Source of the DNA: Dirofilaria immitis
Lineage: Eukaryota; Nematoda; Chromadorea; Rhabditida; Onchocercidae
Assembly: GCA_024305405.1 (NCBI GenBank)
Contig: JAKNDB010000092.1
Location: 1,209,501 to 1,273,500 of the forward strand
Length of the DNA: 64,000 nucleotides
Direction: 5' to 3'
The translations under genes and the position numbers were made by a program. The notes under the pieces were generated by a model. The model was not told where the DNA came from, did not search any database, and was given only the letters and a program-made list of their open reading frames with translations. How positions within the stretch are numbered: position 1 is the stretch's first letter; each line of letters begins with the position of its first letter. Below, piece after piece: positions 26,595-39,298 of the stretch.

Positions 26595-29500
26595 TCAAAT
26601 TTGAATACAGCTTGTGGTAACTATAGGTCCTTGTTGGCTAATAACGCATTCGATTATGGCGACGCTCATGTCTGTTATATCAGCTAGCGGAATATTGCTC
26701 AGCTGGTGTAATTCGTTTGTGACCTGAAACAACTGACCGGCTCTTGATCGTTTACATGCAAGGCAGTGAGTCTTAAAAAGTTCTTGGATGCTGTTTCTTT
26801 CCGGAAATGGAAAAACTAATAGCTTACTTCATCAGCAGCTTGCATTCCGTCAATACAACAGGCAGCAGTCACAATTACGCCGCAAGCTAACAGGAACCAA
26901 TCTGCTTGTACGCGACACATTTGTTCACTGAAATTATGAGAAGCTTAGAATATTGCGAATTTTTGTTCGAATTGATAATAAAAAGTGGTTGTGTGAATGC
27001 CACAAAATAATCAAACATTTTATTGTTGGTTCATTTTTTTAAAGTTTTGTTTAGTTTCTTCTTATTCTGTTGAGGAAAACTCACGAAATTTTTTTCCGAC
27101 ACTATTTAATCAAAACTTTTTGATAAATTCCGTACTTCTCTTCAGTATCATTTAGTTATGTTTATTTCTGTGCTTGGAATACGTTCGGGTCTGTTTCCTC
27201 TTTATGATAAAATTTTAAAATAACTTAGTGTCACCAAATCTGTGAATCTCAGAAATTGTAAATGAAAATTCAAGAATTAAGCGAATAAAGTTGGGTGAAT
27301 CATTGTCATCCCTTCTTATTATATAAAGATCAACTATTCGTAAAGGCACGGGAATTATTTTAAACGAAATACCGTGTAATGATGTCTGCCGATGGACCCA
27401 TTACGTTGGCCATCATCCGTTTATATACATCGTTCCAGTGAATGAAAACACAATCCAACACCAACAAGATATACTGCCAGTAATTACCTACTTCAATATT
27501 TGGTTCCCATTTCGCCTCTGAAATTGTGAAATTCACTTCAACCTTTATGTACTCCCTTTTAATCTTTTTAATGACAGTTCTCTTTCAGGAATACTTTTTG
27601 ACTGTCACTGAGATATCGAATATTATACATTATATACCCATAAAAATAAAAGTAGACACATAAAGTAATTAATTCGATTATTTGGCGATTATTCGATTGA
27701 TAAATTTCAGAATTCATAAGCAAAATTAACAAATTTAGGGAAATTTTTAAAGTATTCAAATTCCGAATTTACTGAGAATTTTAAACAGTGATTCGATATA
27801 AACAAGTGGAGTGCAATGATAGGCAGGTTCCCAATCGATCATCGATAAGACACGTAATTCAGAGCGTACAACAGATTCTTCCGTATAAGCAAATCCCAAA
27901 GTTTTCAGACATAATCGTACAGTTTTGATTGATAAACTCTACAAAAATGAAAAGCACTTAAGTAATTGCAAGATCGATATCATAAATAACAAGCGTTTTT
28001 GTTAGTTCTTTCTCAATATAATTTTATGCAAACGACTTATTAACTACCATAAAACTGTAATTAACGTCATCTTTAGACAAATAGCTTTTTCCAGATAAAA
28101 GAATTTTTATTGATGAGAGCTTTTTTCCCACTATAACATAAAGTTGTACCATACGGTTGGACGTAAATAAATTATGGTAATGAATTTTTGATCCTGTTAC
28201 TAGAGCTTTAAAATAGAATTCTGCAATTTAATATGGTTCATTAAATTTATGCATTTAAAAGTACTGGTTTTGATTTTTGAAAAATTGCAATTATTTTTTC
28301 GATTTCAATTTTTCGATAGCGACTATGCAATGAAGCTACCTTGACTATCAGCACTTATAAAGAGCCTAACCATTCATATCAAAGTAAATAAAACAGCTTT
28401 TATCGTTTCTAATTTAAAAAACAGAATTTGTCGAATAAAGTACTTACCTCATGGTAGCTATGCATTTTGGAGGCAATTTGAATTGCTGAAAGCATTCGTA
28501 GTGTTGTTTGACGCGATAAAGTCGCTTCGACACGATTCCATTCCTGATATTTCTTCCGATCGGATTGTTTCGAATCGTACAGCCTTTCGTGCAGGCGACT
28601 GACTAATTGTACCATAAAACTATGATAGATTTTTTCTTTAAAAAAACAGCTTAATTATTTTTGTAAGATTATTTTATTGAAATTAATACAATATCCATTG
28701 CTATAATAGTGTCTATTTATACATAAGAGATAGTCTATATTAGAGGACAAAGAATGAATCAAATTTTGTTGATGCAACTAATGACTAGTAAAACTATCGC
28801 CGAAAAGAGTTATCGCTATCACTAAAGAAGTGGTAAATACAGAAAATCTAGTAATCTTCAAATTTAATATAATCTTTTCTTTTCATCTTACAAACGTGAA
28901 ATAGCATGAAGAATAAGTAAAGCATTCTTGCTTACTTGTCAAATATTAACAATGCACTATATTTCACTTCTTGTGGTAGACGAAGTCTTGTACAAGCAGT
29001 AAAGATATATTCAGCAGAGCGAGATGTATGAAATACATGATTCCATTCATTCTGTAGATTTATAAAAATTGATTGCATGAAAACAAGAAAGATTTTAAAC
29101 CATCAAAATGCTATGATAGAATTTTATGTGAAAAGTTTGATAAATTTTTCGTTTAATTGTATCCCACTTTAAATTTATGGAAAAAAATAAAAAAAAATTA
29201 TTAGAACAGAGTGGAAGTCTAAAATTTCGTTTTTTGAAAAAAATTTTCCAAGCTTTTTCCAGATTGGATTAGCGATATCAAGAAAAGCACACGACATCAT
29301 CAATCATTATGACCGATTATAAAATTGATGATTTATTTATTCATTAGTGCTAATAAATAACCAATTAATTAATCAGAAAATTACAGCCTCACTAATTCGT
29401 CGGCTGTTTTCGGCAGCAAGTATACTAAGCCAATCATTGTACATATCTGGTGGAAGACAAGCAGTTTTATCCAAAAATCTGGGTCTGTTATCCGGAAAAC

Positions 29501-29791
29501 CTAAAATACTTCTTGATCTTTCTGCTTATCAATGATGAAATATTTATCAAGTTTTATCGAACATGCATTATCATTCTGTACTATAGAGCATCCTTCTTAT
29601 GAACATAGCAGCATATATTGATAATATAAGTAATGTTAATGATAAGAAATTATTTAAAATTTATAAAAATTTCAAAATATTCAGGACAAATTAAAATTTG
29701 CAAAAGAATCAATCATATCATAATATTATAAATCACTTTTTACCTGATCGGTTTCGGTTTCATCGTTATTCGTTATTTTCGGTTTTGTCAT
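26595..29791 (-). CDS. cosa-1: CNTD1 / COSA-1 meiotic crossover cyclin-like protein, 8 exons
   Basis: Cyclin-fold protein that marks and stabilises crossover sites during meiotic prophase (COSA-1 in Caenorhabditis, CNTD1 in vertebrates). Exons from the 5' end: 29791-29737, 29500-29385, 29051-28936, 28619-28448, 27938-27773, 27517-27373, 26927-26828, 26723-26595; total 999 bases, 332 residues, close to vertebrate CNTD1 from memory of that family. Matching blocks in order: DWLSILAAENSRRISEA; KYSALLIFDNFMVQLV; TLRMLSAIQIASKM; TVRLCLKTLGFAYTEE with SELRVLSMIDW; LVYIESLFKIL; VLDCVFIHWNDVY; WFLLACGVIVTAACCID; LADITDMSVAIIECVI. The frame is intact throughout with no homopolymer break. The first exon donor is the least certain junction: AAAA|GTGATT is chosen because it keeps phase, while a nearer CAG|GTAAAA would not. 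It is transcribed toward cyclin B3. Confidence 0.85.
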
Positions 29792-30129
29792 GATATCAAA
29801 TTCTCAATGATATTAATATGTAAAATTATGAAACAAATTTGGCAAGATTGAGAAGAAAAATTATTTAAAATTTAAATTTAAAAACTCTCTAAACAAAAAA
29901 TTTTGGATGGATATAAAAAGATTAAAACCAGTGATAATAAATAAGGCAAAAAAGCTATTTTACTCCAAAGCTCAAAGGCCAAAGGAGAATGATACCCGCA
30001 ATCTCTACATTTCCCTCCGCAATCATCAAAACATGCTTTCTTAGACGTCGCTGATCATTCCTGATTCATGCATAAACGTGTATATATGCATCTGTACGTT
30101 CGTGCAATCATTTCCCATCTTTGGAATGG
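29792..30129. other. intergenic spacer between divergent genes
   Basis: Separates the CNTD1 start (minus) from the first exon of the next plus-strand gene, so it should carry both promoters. It includes a CGTGTATATATGCATCTGTACG stretch of alternating purines and pyrimidines near 30075-30100, but no recognisable motif. Confidence 0.45.
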
Positions 30130-32614
30130 ATGAGATTCGATTTTTGGGTTAATAGCTCCGTTATATTTTTGGTGTTTACTTGTTTATGCGTATTCTACGA
30201 GGCTTGTGTGAGTATTACGTCGAGATATATTTTATCCTTAAATTTTGAATTATTTTACAAATAATTTCTTGCTCGTATATGTACGCTTATCTACTTATGT
30301 TTGCAAATATACACTTAAGTGATGGTATTATTTAGTAGGAATTGTGTGATATGAGAAATATGTACATAAAGAAAAATTTAATGAGATAAGGTGCAATTTT
30401 AATATTGCTATTTAATATATATTATTCACAATTTGGAATCATCGATGCTTAGTTACTCATTCTGTACAAATTTTTTTAAAAATCAAGACAGAATTTGCTC
30501 ACCAAAATGTATTCATCTTATATTTTTACCTGAATGAATTTACATTTAACATATATTTTAATGTACATGTCAAATATGGATGTAAATAACTCATCTTTTT
30601 TAAGGAGCCATATCCAACGTATTTTAGACATAACTATTGCAATAGAACTAAACGCATATGTGAAATATGATTATTAAAGACCTGAGATTTTTAGTCTTTG
30701 TCAAGATAATTAAAATTGTTAAAAATGAAATAAGTAACTAATTTTCCTCTTTCATCATTTCAGATTTCCATGAGTATCTCTTCGCATCGGATGTTAACTT
30801 CCCTACAAAGGGATACCATCGATTTCTCTTCACCTGTTTTCAGTAAACGAGGACGACATCTCTGGATTTGTTCTCAAATACATTCTCGCGTGAGCTTACT
30901 TTACCCTTTTGATATATTTTCTATTTTTTTGTCCTGCTGATTCATTTTTACGTAGGAATACATTTGGAATGTAAATCTGAAAATAAGAATTGGTAGTCAA
31001 AACTTCATGCAATTTGTCTTTATGCTGTAGCTAAAATATATTAAGTCATCCCAAAAATTAATTAGTTTTTATCAATTTTTTTATTACTAGCTAATGTTTG
31101 TAGACAATTTTATTTGTTGCTACCAGTTTTTTTAATTGTTATTAACTAATACTATTTATAGACAATCTTTTTCGTGGTACAGATTTTACTGATTATTTCG
31201 TCCCTGGCAATAATGTGTAGCAGTTTTTATGAACAATCATGGCATAACGTTGGGCTTTTTTCAAACAGTTTGCGCTTATGCTACTTTTTTGCGTTCGTTG
31301 CTTCTTGAATGTTATTGCAATTTTAGTAGAAAATTACGATTAATAACACATCTTTAATTAGGTTCCCAATTATATAGATAACTTGACTGCATAATTTATC
31401 TTATAACTTGAAATAATGCATTTGTCATGCTTCTATACCAACTAATCTTTATTATATTGAATTTAAAGTGGCCTTATTTTCTTTTAAGGGCAATTGCTGG
31501 GATTTGGGCACTAAAACTTGCAGATAAAGTGTATGAAACTGGCCGTCGAGTAGTTAAAGATTATGTCATTCCTCCCAAATTCATTATCATTCCGTCCTAC
31601 ATCATACAGGTTTGCATAAATAATGTTCAGTATTTTTTTAAAGAAGCGTATGCAACTATGAACTTGAATGGTAAATAATTATTATAAAGAACTTAGAATG
31701 ACTTGCAAGCTCATTTTTCTATTAAAATTGTTCTTGAAATATCTCTTGTTTGAGATCGGCTATATAATTTACTTGGTGTGCATGATTTTCCACTGTTTGG
31801 TTGTGCACGTATCGTACACGAAACAACCATTGTTATTTCTGATATTTGGTGTTTTCATTCCGATTTTGCTCTTGTTGCTTGTGATTTCGTATATTTTCAC
31901 TGCCGAAATTGACTGCTTTATGTATGTTGCCAGTCGTTCTCGTTATTGGCGTTCTTCACGATATCCACCTACTTTGCTGAATGCACATACTCTAAATAAT
32001 GGTAAATGAATGTTATTCTTTGTTATCAAATCTATGAATTCTGATCGCTGAATTCTTTGCACTGTAAGCGCAACTTTATGGTAAAAATCGGGTTCTCTAG
32101 ACGATTACTGATTTGTTCGTTCCGCCTGAAGTCAAATTTTTGGGAATGTTTTCCCGTCTATTTTATTATTCACCAATAACTTTCGTCGCTATCCTACCAT
32201 GCCCAGAATCTCGGGAATTGTTAGGATTATCATTAAATTGAAAGCATATGATTAAGGAGAAATATTTGCTTTAAATACATAATGGATCTAATTTAATTTC
32301 AGTCTTACAACAACATTACTGTTGTACATTTTTGAATTTATTTCATCTTTTTTTATCTATGTTGTTTGATCAAATTGCAGAGAAACTTCTTTCTGAATCA
32401 ATACTATTAAGAAGCTGTTTTCCTACCACGGATACATTACATGAACATGAACGAACAGAGTCGGGGTCAGCTGCTACTCTCGATAGATTAAAAAAAATCA
32501 AGCGTATATGAGGATACCGATATTTGTCTCTCATTTTGTGTTTTTCTAGGTTTTAGGTTTTTCTCCAATTATTTTCAGCAAAAATTTCGGTGGATCGAGG
32601 AAAGCGTTCAGTAA
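30130..32614 (+). CDS. unrecognised multi-pass membrane protein
   Basis: I do not recognise the family. Likely exons: 30130-30207 (MRFDFWVNSSVIFLVFTCLC, signal or anchor), 30764-30889, 31489-31609, 31710-32001, 32381-32503, 32550-32614. Exon 3 reads AIAGIWALKLADKV then RRVVKDYVIPPK. Exon 4 has at least two long hydrophobic spans (GYIIYLVCMIFHCLVV; LLFLIFGVFIPILLLLLVI), then a Ser/Arg/Tyr-rich stretch (ASRSRYWRSSRYPP). The tail is polar and basic (TLDRLKKIK). Exons 4 to 6 join in phase. Exon 2 does not join exon 3 in phase as given: a frame reading DDISGFVLKYIL would run into exon 3, but reaching it needs one extra T in the T4 run 30837-30840, so this gene may carry the same kind of base loss as its neighbours. 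The last exon also stays open in another frame to about 32768, and the exon at 36415 could serve as an alternative end. Confidence 0.4.
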
Positions 32615-33246
32615 TACGCAAACCAGAATTGAAATGATGTCTTCCACGCGTGTAGCAGATGATGTGGAGCCATTTTTCTTGGAATTTTCGCGAAAGGGTA
32701 TTTCAGTGAGCAGTTCTTTGGACACCGTTTTAGAAGAATCCTCAAAATCCATAAATTCTTTATCATGATATGACTTTTTTCAGAATTTCTCTACCACTGA
32801 ATTATTTACTTCTTATTCTATTTTTGCTCGAAATGTCACTATAACTATAAAAGGTATTAGTACTTCTGAATTATCGGTTAGTACGATACAATTACTTGCT
32901 ACTTAATATTCACTGCTAAAGAAATTTCCTGTTGATGCTGTAAAATAAAAAATTGTGGATGATTCCAAATTCAGGTATTTTAATCGAATTTTTTTGGTGA
33001 ACATTCTGGCATAATTCTTTTTCTTTGATTATACAAGTTAAACTTTTCTCTTAATTTTGAAAATTGTTATTTTGAAGAGACGTTTTGCTGTCACTCTTTT
33101 ATTGGTAATTGTTTTTCTTTATTGCCTTAGCAAACATGATAGTATAATAAATGATTTCCAATAAATTGAAAGTTAACAAAAATTTTTCATTCGAATTTGT
33201 TAGGAAGATCATATTTGTTGTCAAGATGAGCTATATTTCATGAAAT

Positions 33247-33378
33247 ATGATACGTTTATTCTTCATACAAATCTGCTACACCTTTCTGATATTTCCATGC
33301 ATAATCCAGTTAGCTCATACAATTACGGCTAAATTGTTGCAGAAAGCGAAAAATCTGCATAAGCATGAAGCAGTACAA
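33247..33378 (+). CDS. possible first exon of a secreted protein
   Basis: An ATG opens 44 codons beginning MIRLFFIQICYTFLIFPCII, a typical signal peptide, followed by a polar segment (KLLQKAKNLHKHEAVQ) and a GTATAT donor. I could not identify the following exon with certainty; the terminal exon at 36415-36545 is a candidate but the phases do not match as given. Short length makes a chance open frame possible. Confidence 0.3.
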
Positions 33379-36300
33379 GTATATGGCGTTTTTTTTTTTA
33401 ATTCTAAAATCCAGTTTTGAGTTTGAAGAGCCAGTTCAGTCCTACCAGTCATAACATTTTCTTGTTAACTGCATTATCAAAAGTTTTTACTCATATGAAT
33501 TGCACTTGAACTTCATTTGAATTCAAGTCTAGCATATATTTTTCTTGTTTATTCAACATGTATATGTAGATAGAAATAATTCCGATATGACTTACTTATT
33601 TGAGAAAAAATTTTTTATTTCCTTCTGTGGAAAGTACATCTCGGGCTTTGTCAAAGATTGTACATATTATGAAATCTAATTTTCAAATTCAATAATCTCA
33701 TAAATCCAACCGATTTCTTCATTAAAAGGAAAAAGATTTTTTTAGAGAGAGTATCCTTTATTTCTTTAAACAAATTATTTGTTCATTTTCTTTTTCAAAT
33801 TTATCTTACATTTGATGTGTGGAAAGAGGCTGTGAGTGATTTATTTTGAAGTTCGAAATGGAAAAATAGATTCATTGGATGTTTTGGATTTCAAAATGCA
33901 GAATAACATTTCAGGAACAATTTGAATCATCGGATGCAATAATTTGGGTTATCAGATAAAATTGAGTCATTAGATGAAATATATATTTTCTTATCGTTTT
34001 GTAATGGAGGAAGAATTGCATGGAAATTTTTACCTGCTCTTCAAATTCGCCTGGAACTAATTTTGAATTCCAGTTTTTAAGTTATTTAAATTACTTTCAA
34101 TTAATTGGAGTTTGTTAATATGTGGTAATTGATTGGTCATCACGGACAATGTAAAATAGTATCATCATCGGGTAAAGATGCTTCGGGTTTCAAAATGTAA
34201 AATAATACTTCGAATCGCTAATATGGTGTTATTTTGTTCATTGGCACCAATTAATTGTCACATATTAATTAATCTTGGAACTGGGGTTCGGATAATTTAA
34301 AAAAAAGGAAGATTAAGATGGAAAAAAGTACTTGACAATGGTAATAATTTGGGAATATCCTGACGAAATTAATTATTTCAAGATAATTTAGAATATCAGG
34401 TAAAAACTTCCGTGAATTCTTCCATTATAATGCGGTGGAAGTTGTTAGATTTTTGATAACTATATCCAAACATTCATCAGCAATTAGCTTAATTAACGTC
34501 TCATTCAAAATGATGATTTCATACTTCTCAGAAAAATTTAAATACCAAAAAAATTTTTAATTGGGAAAATTTCTTTCATTTAATAATAATTTTTCAAATG
34601 CAAAAATCTATAGTTTTTTTAAAAACGTCAGTTTATGACTCATAATAAAATATAAATATATATTTAAGTTTTTGAACGAAATATTCCGCCTCTTATGAAT
34701 CATACCAATTAGTAAACAATAAGCAAATGCTAAGATGTTTTTGAGAGCTTAGGAAAAAAATTTTTTCCGAAAAAATCTTTTTTGATGTTCAGCTAATAAT
34801 AATAACTCAAAATTATTTTTGAAATTTTAAACTTTCTAGACGATTTATAATTTTAAATAATCTAATTTATTAATGAAATAAATTAGAAAAAAAAATTGAG
34901 TTGCATGAAATTTTCGCATACGCTTTCTATTCAATGGCAGAAAATAAAAATCAGAAATGAAAATTAGTAAAAAAATTTAATTCGTTTCATTTTTTCTCTT
35001 GTGTTCTTATTTTGTTATATTTAAAACTTGAAAATTATGTTTTCTTTGATATTGTTGTTGGTCCACAATTGTAATTTTTATTTTTAATTCTTAAAAAGAA
35101 ACTTTGAATCGAATTTTAAGATTATTCACTGAAAAAATTTTGAAAATTTTTAATGATACAAAAAATCGAATTATTGATTATTTTCTGTTTCCAGATTTTG
35201 CTATATTTAAAACTTAATGATATTATCTAGTCCATGTTACCAGAATTAATATTCACTCAATTATATCATCCTGGATTTTGTACTACCAGAATTGACAAGT
35301 TTTCAATGAAATAATTCATTGGACTAACAAATTTTTATCTGTAATTTTTCCCTCAGAGAAAATTAAATAATCTTTGATACAGTAAATTAAACCAAAAATA
35401 AATTTTCACTTCATTTTCGTAATTAATTTAAATAGAAATATTAATTTCAATGCATAGACTATAAATTAAACCACGGTTAGCAATCACAATAAAAAACTAG
35501 GACAAGATTTGTCTAAGTAATTAATTCAAATTTTTCGTACTTTTTTTATTAGAATTTGTTGAATTCACTTTTTAAGCAACAATTAGTGAAAGCTCTACTG
35601 CCGTTTTGACTTATTTTTGCTTTAAAAAATTTTAAAAATATGATTTCATTTGTAAATTTGCAAAAGATAATTTTACAAATTTGGAAAGAAGCTGATAATT
35701 CGAATATTTAGAAATTTATTTATTCCTATGTTTAAATAATTACCCTCAAACAATTTTACACACTGCAGTAGATTTTTTTGTTAAAAAACTTCCAGTTTAT
35801 TTGATTTGATCCAACATGTATTTGAATTTAACCTACGCTAAACAACTTATTTTTATTCCATAATAAAATTTGAATTTAATTTTAAAACAAGCAGTTTCAG
35901 AATTTTGATGATATATCCATAATATGGAGATTTTATAAAAATATTTTCAAAAAATGCTTCAAGCAGTAACTGTATGCCTTCCTTTTAGATCTTTTATCCT
36001 ATAATTCAACGATTGAAAATAAAAATTAACTTTAAAAATTATTAAATTTTTAAGCGATCTCATAGAACTTATCTGATCCATTTCGATTTAAACGTCAAAG
36101 GTTATTATGATATTTAAAATAGTTGATGCTTTGATAATACTTTTATTTTAAACTGATTTTATTTAATTGAAAATTAATGATTTTATATTATATAAAAGAT
36201 TTCTAGTAACTGTATGACTGCATATTTTCAAATTAATATCTAAAATACAACTATTGAAACTATGGATATATGGTATTTAAAATGATAACACCATCAATAC

Positions 36301-36414
36301 CATTAATCAAGATAATTATCGATAAAATTATGAAAAAGCAAGTTCTTAGAGCAAGTTAAGCAAATTATAAGTTTATATAAATTGTTCTTTTATTAAATGA
36401 TATTATTTTTTCAG
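33379..36414. other. non-coding or intronic AT-rich sequence
   Basis: No exon was recognised. Weak internal similarity is visible around 33850-34260, where words like GATTTCAAAATG(C/T)A and TCATCGG-ATG recur. If the exons on either side belong to one gene, this is its intron. Confidence 0.4.
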
Positions 36415-36545
36415 GTTTGCTTTCGATACGTGAACGCCTTGTGAGAAATCATTTATTGGTGAAACTATTAAGTCGAAATCTTGAAACAATTATGATTAGA
36501 GCCGATGATGTTAGCTTGTTTTGTTCAACCCATATAACAAAATAA
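36415..36545 (+). CDS. unassigned 3'-terminal coding exon
   Basis: TTTTTTCAG is followed by a 43-codon frame (two leading bases, phase 1) with good coding character: LLSIRERLVRNHLLVKLL, then a polar tail ending CSTHITK and a TAA. It is amphipathic and Arg/Leu-rich. It fits in phase behind the donor at 32503 of the membrane-protein gene (giving KIKR-LLSIRE), or it could end a separate gene starting at 33247. I cannot name the protein. Confidence 0.4.
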
Positions 36546-38896
36546 GCAAAATTATTTTTAAATAACAATATTCGCCTAAAATTTAAATTCGTTAAAACTT
36601 AATTTTTTTAACTTACAGAACCCTACTAAAATATAGGGTAACATTATTGCATAACACCGTAACGAAATTTATGGCATCTTTTCAATCTTTACAGAATTGT
36701 GTGGAATTTTAAGAAAAATAGAAGGCAAATGATTTAAAATTACGATTCTTTCATTAAAAATGATAAAAGAGTAAATTATAAGAAAACATTTTTATTATTG
36801 TGACTTTCTGCTACAGTAAACTTTGATGTAAGAAGTTAACAAACTGCTTTTATATGTTAAATTACAATAATAGCTATTGTAAGAAAGTTACAGTAATCGA
36901 CAATAAAAAACGCTTAATGTTAAAAATGATCAAATAAATAAATAAAACGATAAAACATGAAACTGAATTCAATAATGACGATTAAAAGCATAGCCAGAAT
37001 TATAAAATAATGAAAATGGATTCAGTTTTATCTTAAAAGTATTAATTTGAATAATTGGATTCTAAATGAAGATAGGATGAATATATGAAACTTATAACTC
37101 AATTAATGGATACGGAGTTAATTAGAAATTTTAAAATTTACTGCTTATAAATTCACTTTTTTCTTTAAATATGATATATAATCGATTAATCATCATAGCA
37201 CTCGTTTTTCTTAACTTTACATTTCAATTTTTCATCAAAATTTTAAAAACTTTTAAGAATTTACTCAGTTAACAAACGATTTCAAAAATTTCATTATTAT
37301 TTAACGTTTTTACGGTTTATTTTGAGTTTCCACAAAAGTTTCAATCAACTGGAATTTTATCAATTGAAAAAATTTCTTTAAATTCAATTTTATCAGTAAT
37401 AAATTTATATAGCTTATACCATGGTCGTGTTCTGAAAAATCAAAATACTTCCTTATTATGGGAGACTGAATTGATGTTTCACAGATAATTATATTTGGAA
37501 AGGTTTAATTAGATTGGAAGTTGTTAACATTGACAACAAGAAGAAATTATTCAAAACTTGTGATAGAATTATAAGGGTTTTTCGGGTCACTTTTGCCGAG
37601 GGAGGAGGAGATTTCATTTCTACTAGTTGTGAAAACTCAATTGCCAGACAAGCCTTCAACTAAATGATATCCTATTTCTTTTTTTTCTACAATATGCAAG
37701 AAAAGATTAATCTTTGCAGGAGCCTTTACACAAAAACTTTTCATTTGTATATCTTCACTAACACTACTTTTACAGTATATTTTACGATGCCATTTTAGTC
37801 AAACTTTATACAATTTCACTACTGGCAATCCCTAAAAACCTTTAATTAGATGCACACTATTCAGGAATTGCTCAAGAATCATCTGAGGTATCCCACTATC
37901 TATATACACACGAAATAAATCGATCGTATAAAAAAGGTCTAACTGATGGGAACTAAGGGAATCCATTTTTCCACATTTAGCTACATCTCTTGATATATAA
38001 AAGACGAAGCAAACAACGTATTAATGGCAGTAAAAAATGTCTGTAAGCGAGGATAGTCAATAATAATATTCTGACAAAAATTAAATTTAACATTAACCAA
38101 AAAGTACAAAAAGCAACTTCTTAAACTTGATTGTTAATTATGGATCACGCAATTCCTTCGGCTTACCTGACAGATGGGTCGATGAAACACACATTTATAT
38201 GCAAACGAAATTTGTTACCAATTTTGCAGTAATACGGGATTAGTAGATAGACAATTTGAGATAGCAGCCAGAACTATTCAATCATTTCTCAAATACTACC
38301 TGAAAACTATAATGTATACCTAATTACATCAACATTTAATTTCCATTTCTTTGCAAAATGTTTTCCATAATATTTTATATAGAAGTCTATTCATAATATT
38401 ATTCTATTTTATTTATGAACTTACTAAATAATTAATCATTTATCGTCATGAAATTTTTGTTAGTTACAGAAATGAACTACTTCAACAAAATTTGATAACT
38501 CATTACTTTGTATGGATCAACTTTGAAAAATATTTGTACTACGAAGATACCTGTTTCCGGTAATGATAAAATATTATATAGATATGATAAACGACACAGC
38601 CAAAACATATTATCATTTTAGAAATAGCCATGCATGATTTTCTATACTTTCCATTTGCTTCCTTTTACTTCAATTAAAAAAATTTCGTCAAATATAAAAT
38701 TTAATTATGGAGGTATTTCTTTAAATTTTATTTGAGAAAAATTATTTCATATTTTATTAGTACAATATTATCATATGTTATTGTAATAAGCAATATTGGT
38801 CGCATTAATAATTAATTATTATTTTATAAATAAATGATCTTTCTTAGCAATTTTACTGAAATATCAATATTATTTAATAATTTGAAGATTTTTCAG
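36546..38896. other. gene-free AT-rich sequence
   Basis: Read on both strands without finding an exon I can support. A short stretch at 38150-38220 has higher GC and a minus-strand CAG|GTAAGC donor-like site, but no open frame with partners. Confidence 0.45.
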
Positions 38897-39298
38897 CTGC
38901 CGATATTTGATACACAAGTGGAAATTATCAAGTACTAAACAAGTGGCAAATGAGATGAAAATGAATGCGAATATTGCAAAGTGGGAAATGTGCATTAAAC
39001 TCAATTGGTGTTCAATATGTCATCTGATCAACATTTCAGCTAATAGATATGCGAAGTTAAAGGTATTTTCCTCACTGAAATTCTGCTTTTAAACTTTCTA
39101 AAAGTTTAAATTTTAAATCTCGATCTTTACAATTTTTTTTACAGAAAGGGAATAGTGATGAAATCAAAGCAATTGAGACATGGTTTATCAGCGATTTGTT
39201 TGGATCAAAAAATGATATCATTTGATAATGATGATAGTGATAACCAAGCACCGCAATGCTTTTATGGTGGTGAGTGCCATAACAATTTGAATAAATGA
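38897..39298 (+). CDS. two coding-like exons of an unknown gene
   Basis: Exon 38897-39062 (after TTTTTCAG) gives CRYLIHKWKLSSTKQVANEM and continues, Lys/Asn-rich with a WCSICH motif, to an AAG|GTATTT donor. The next acceptor (TTTTACAG) opens 39145. There the longest frame reads RHGLSAICLDQKMISFDNDD, then QCFYGGECHNN, to a TGA at 39298. The phase-matched frame is shorter and stops after 26 codons. The two exons therefore disagree by phase unless bases are missing. No family is recognised. A further coding-like block lies at 39838-39915. Confidence 0.3.
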
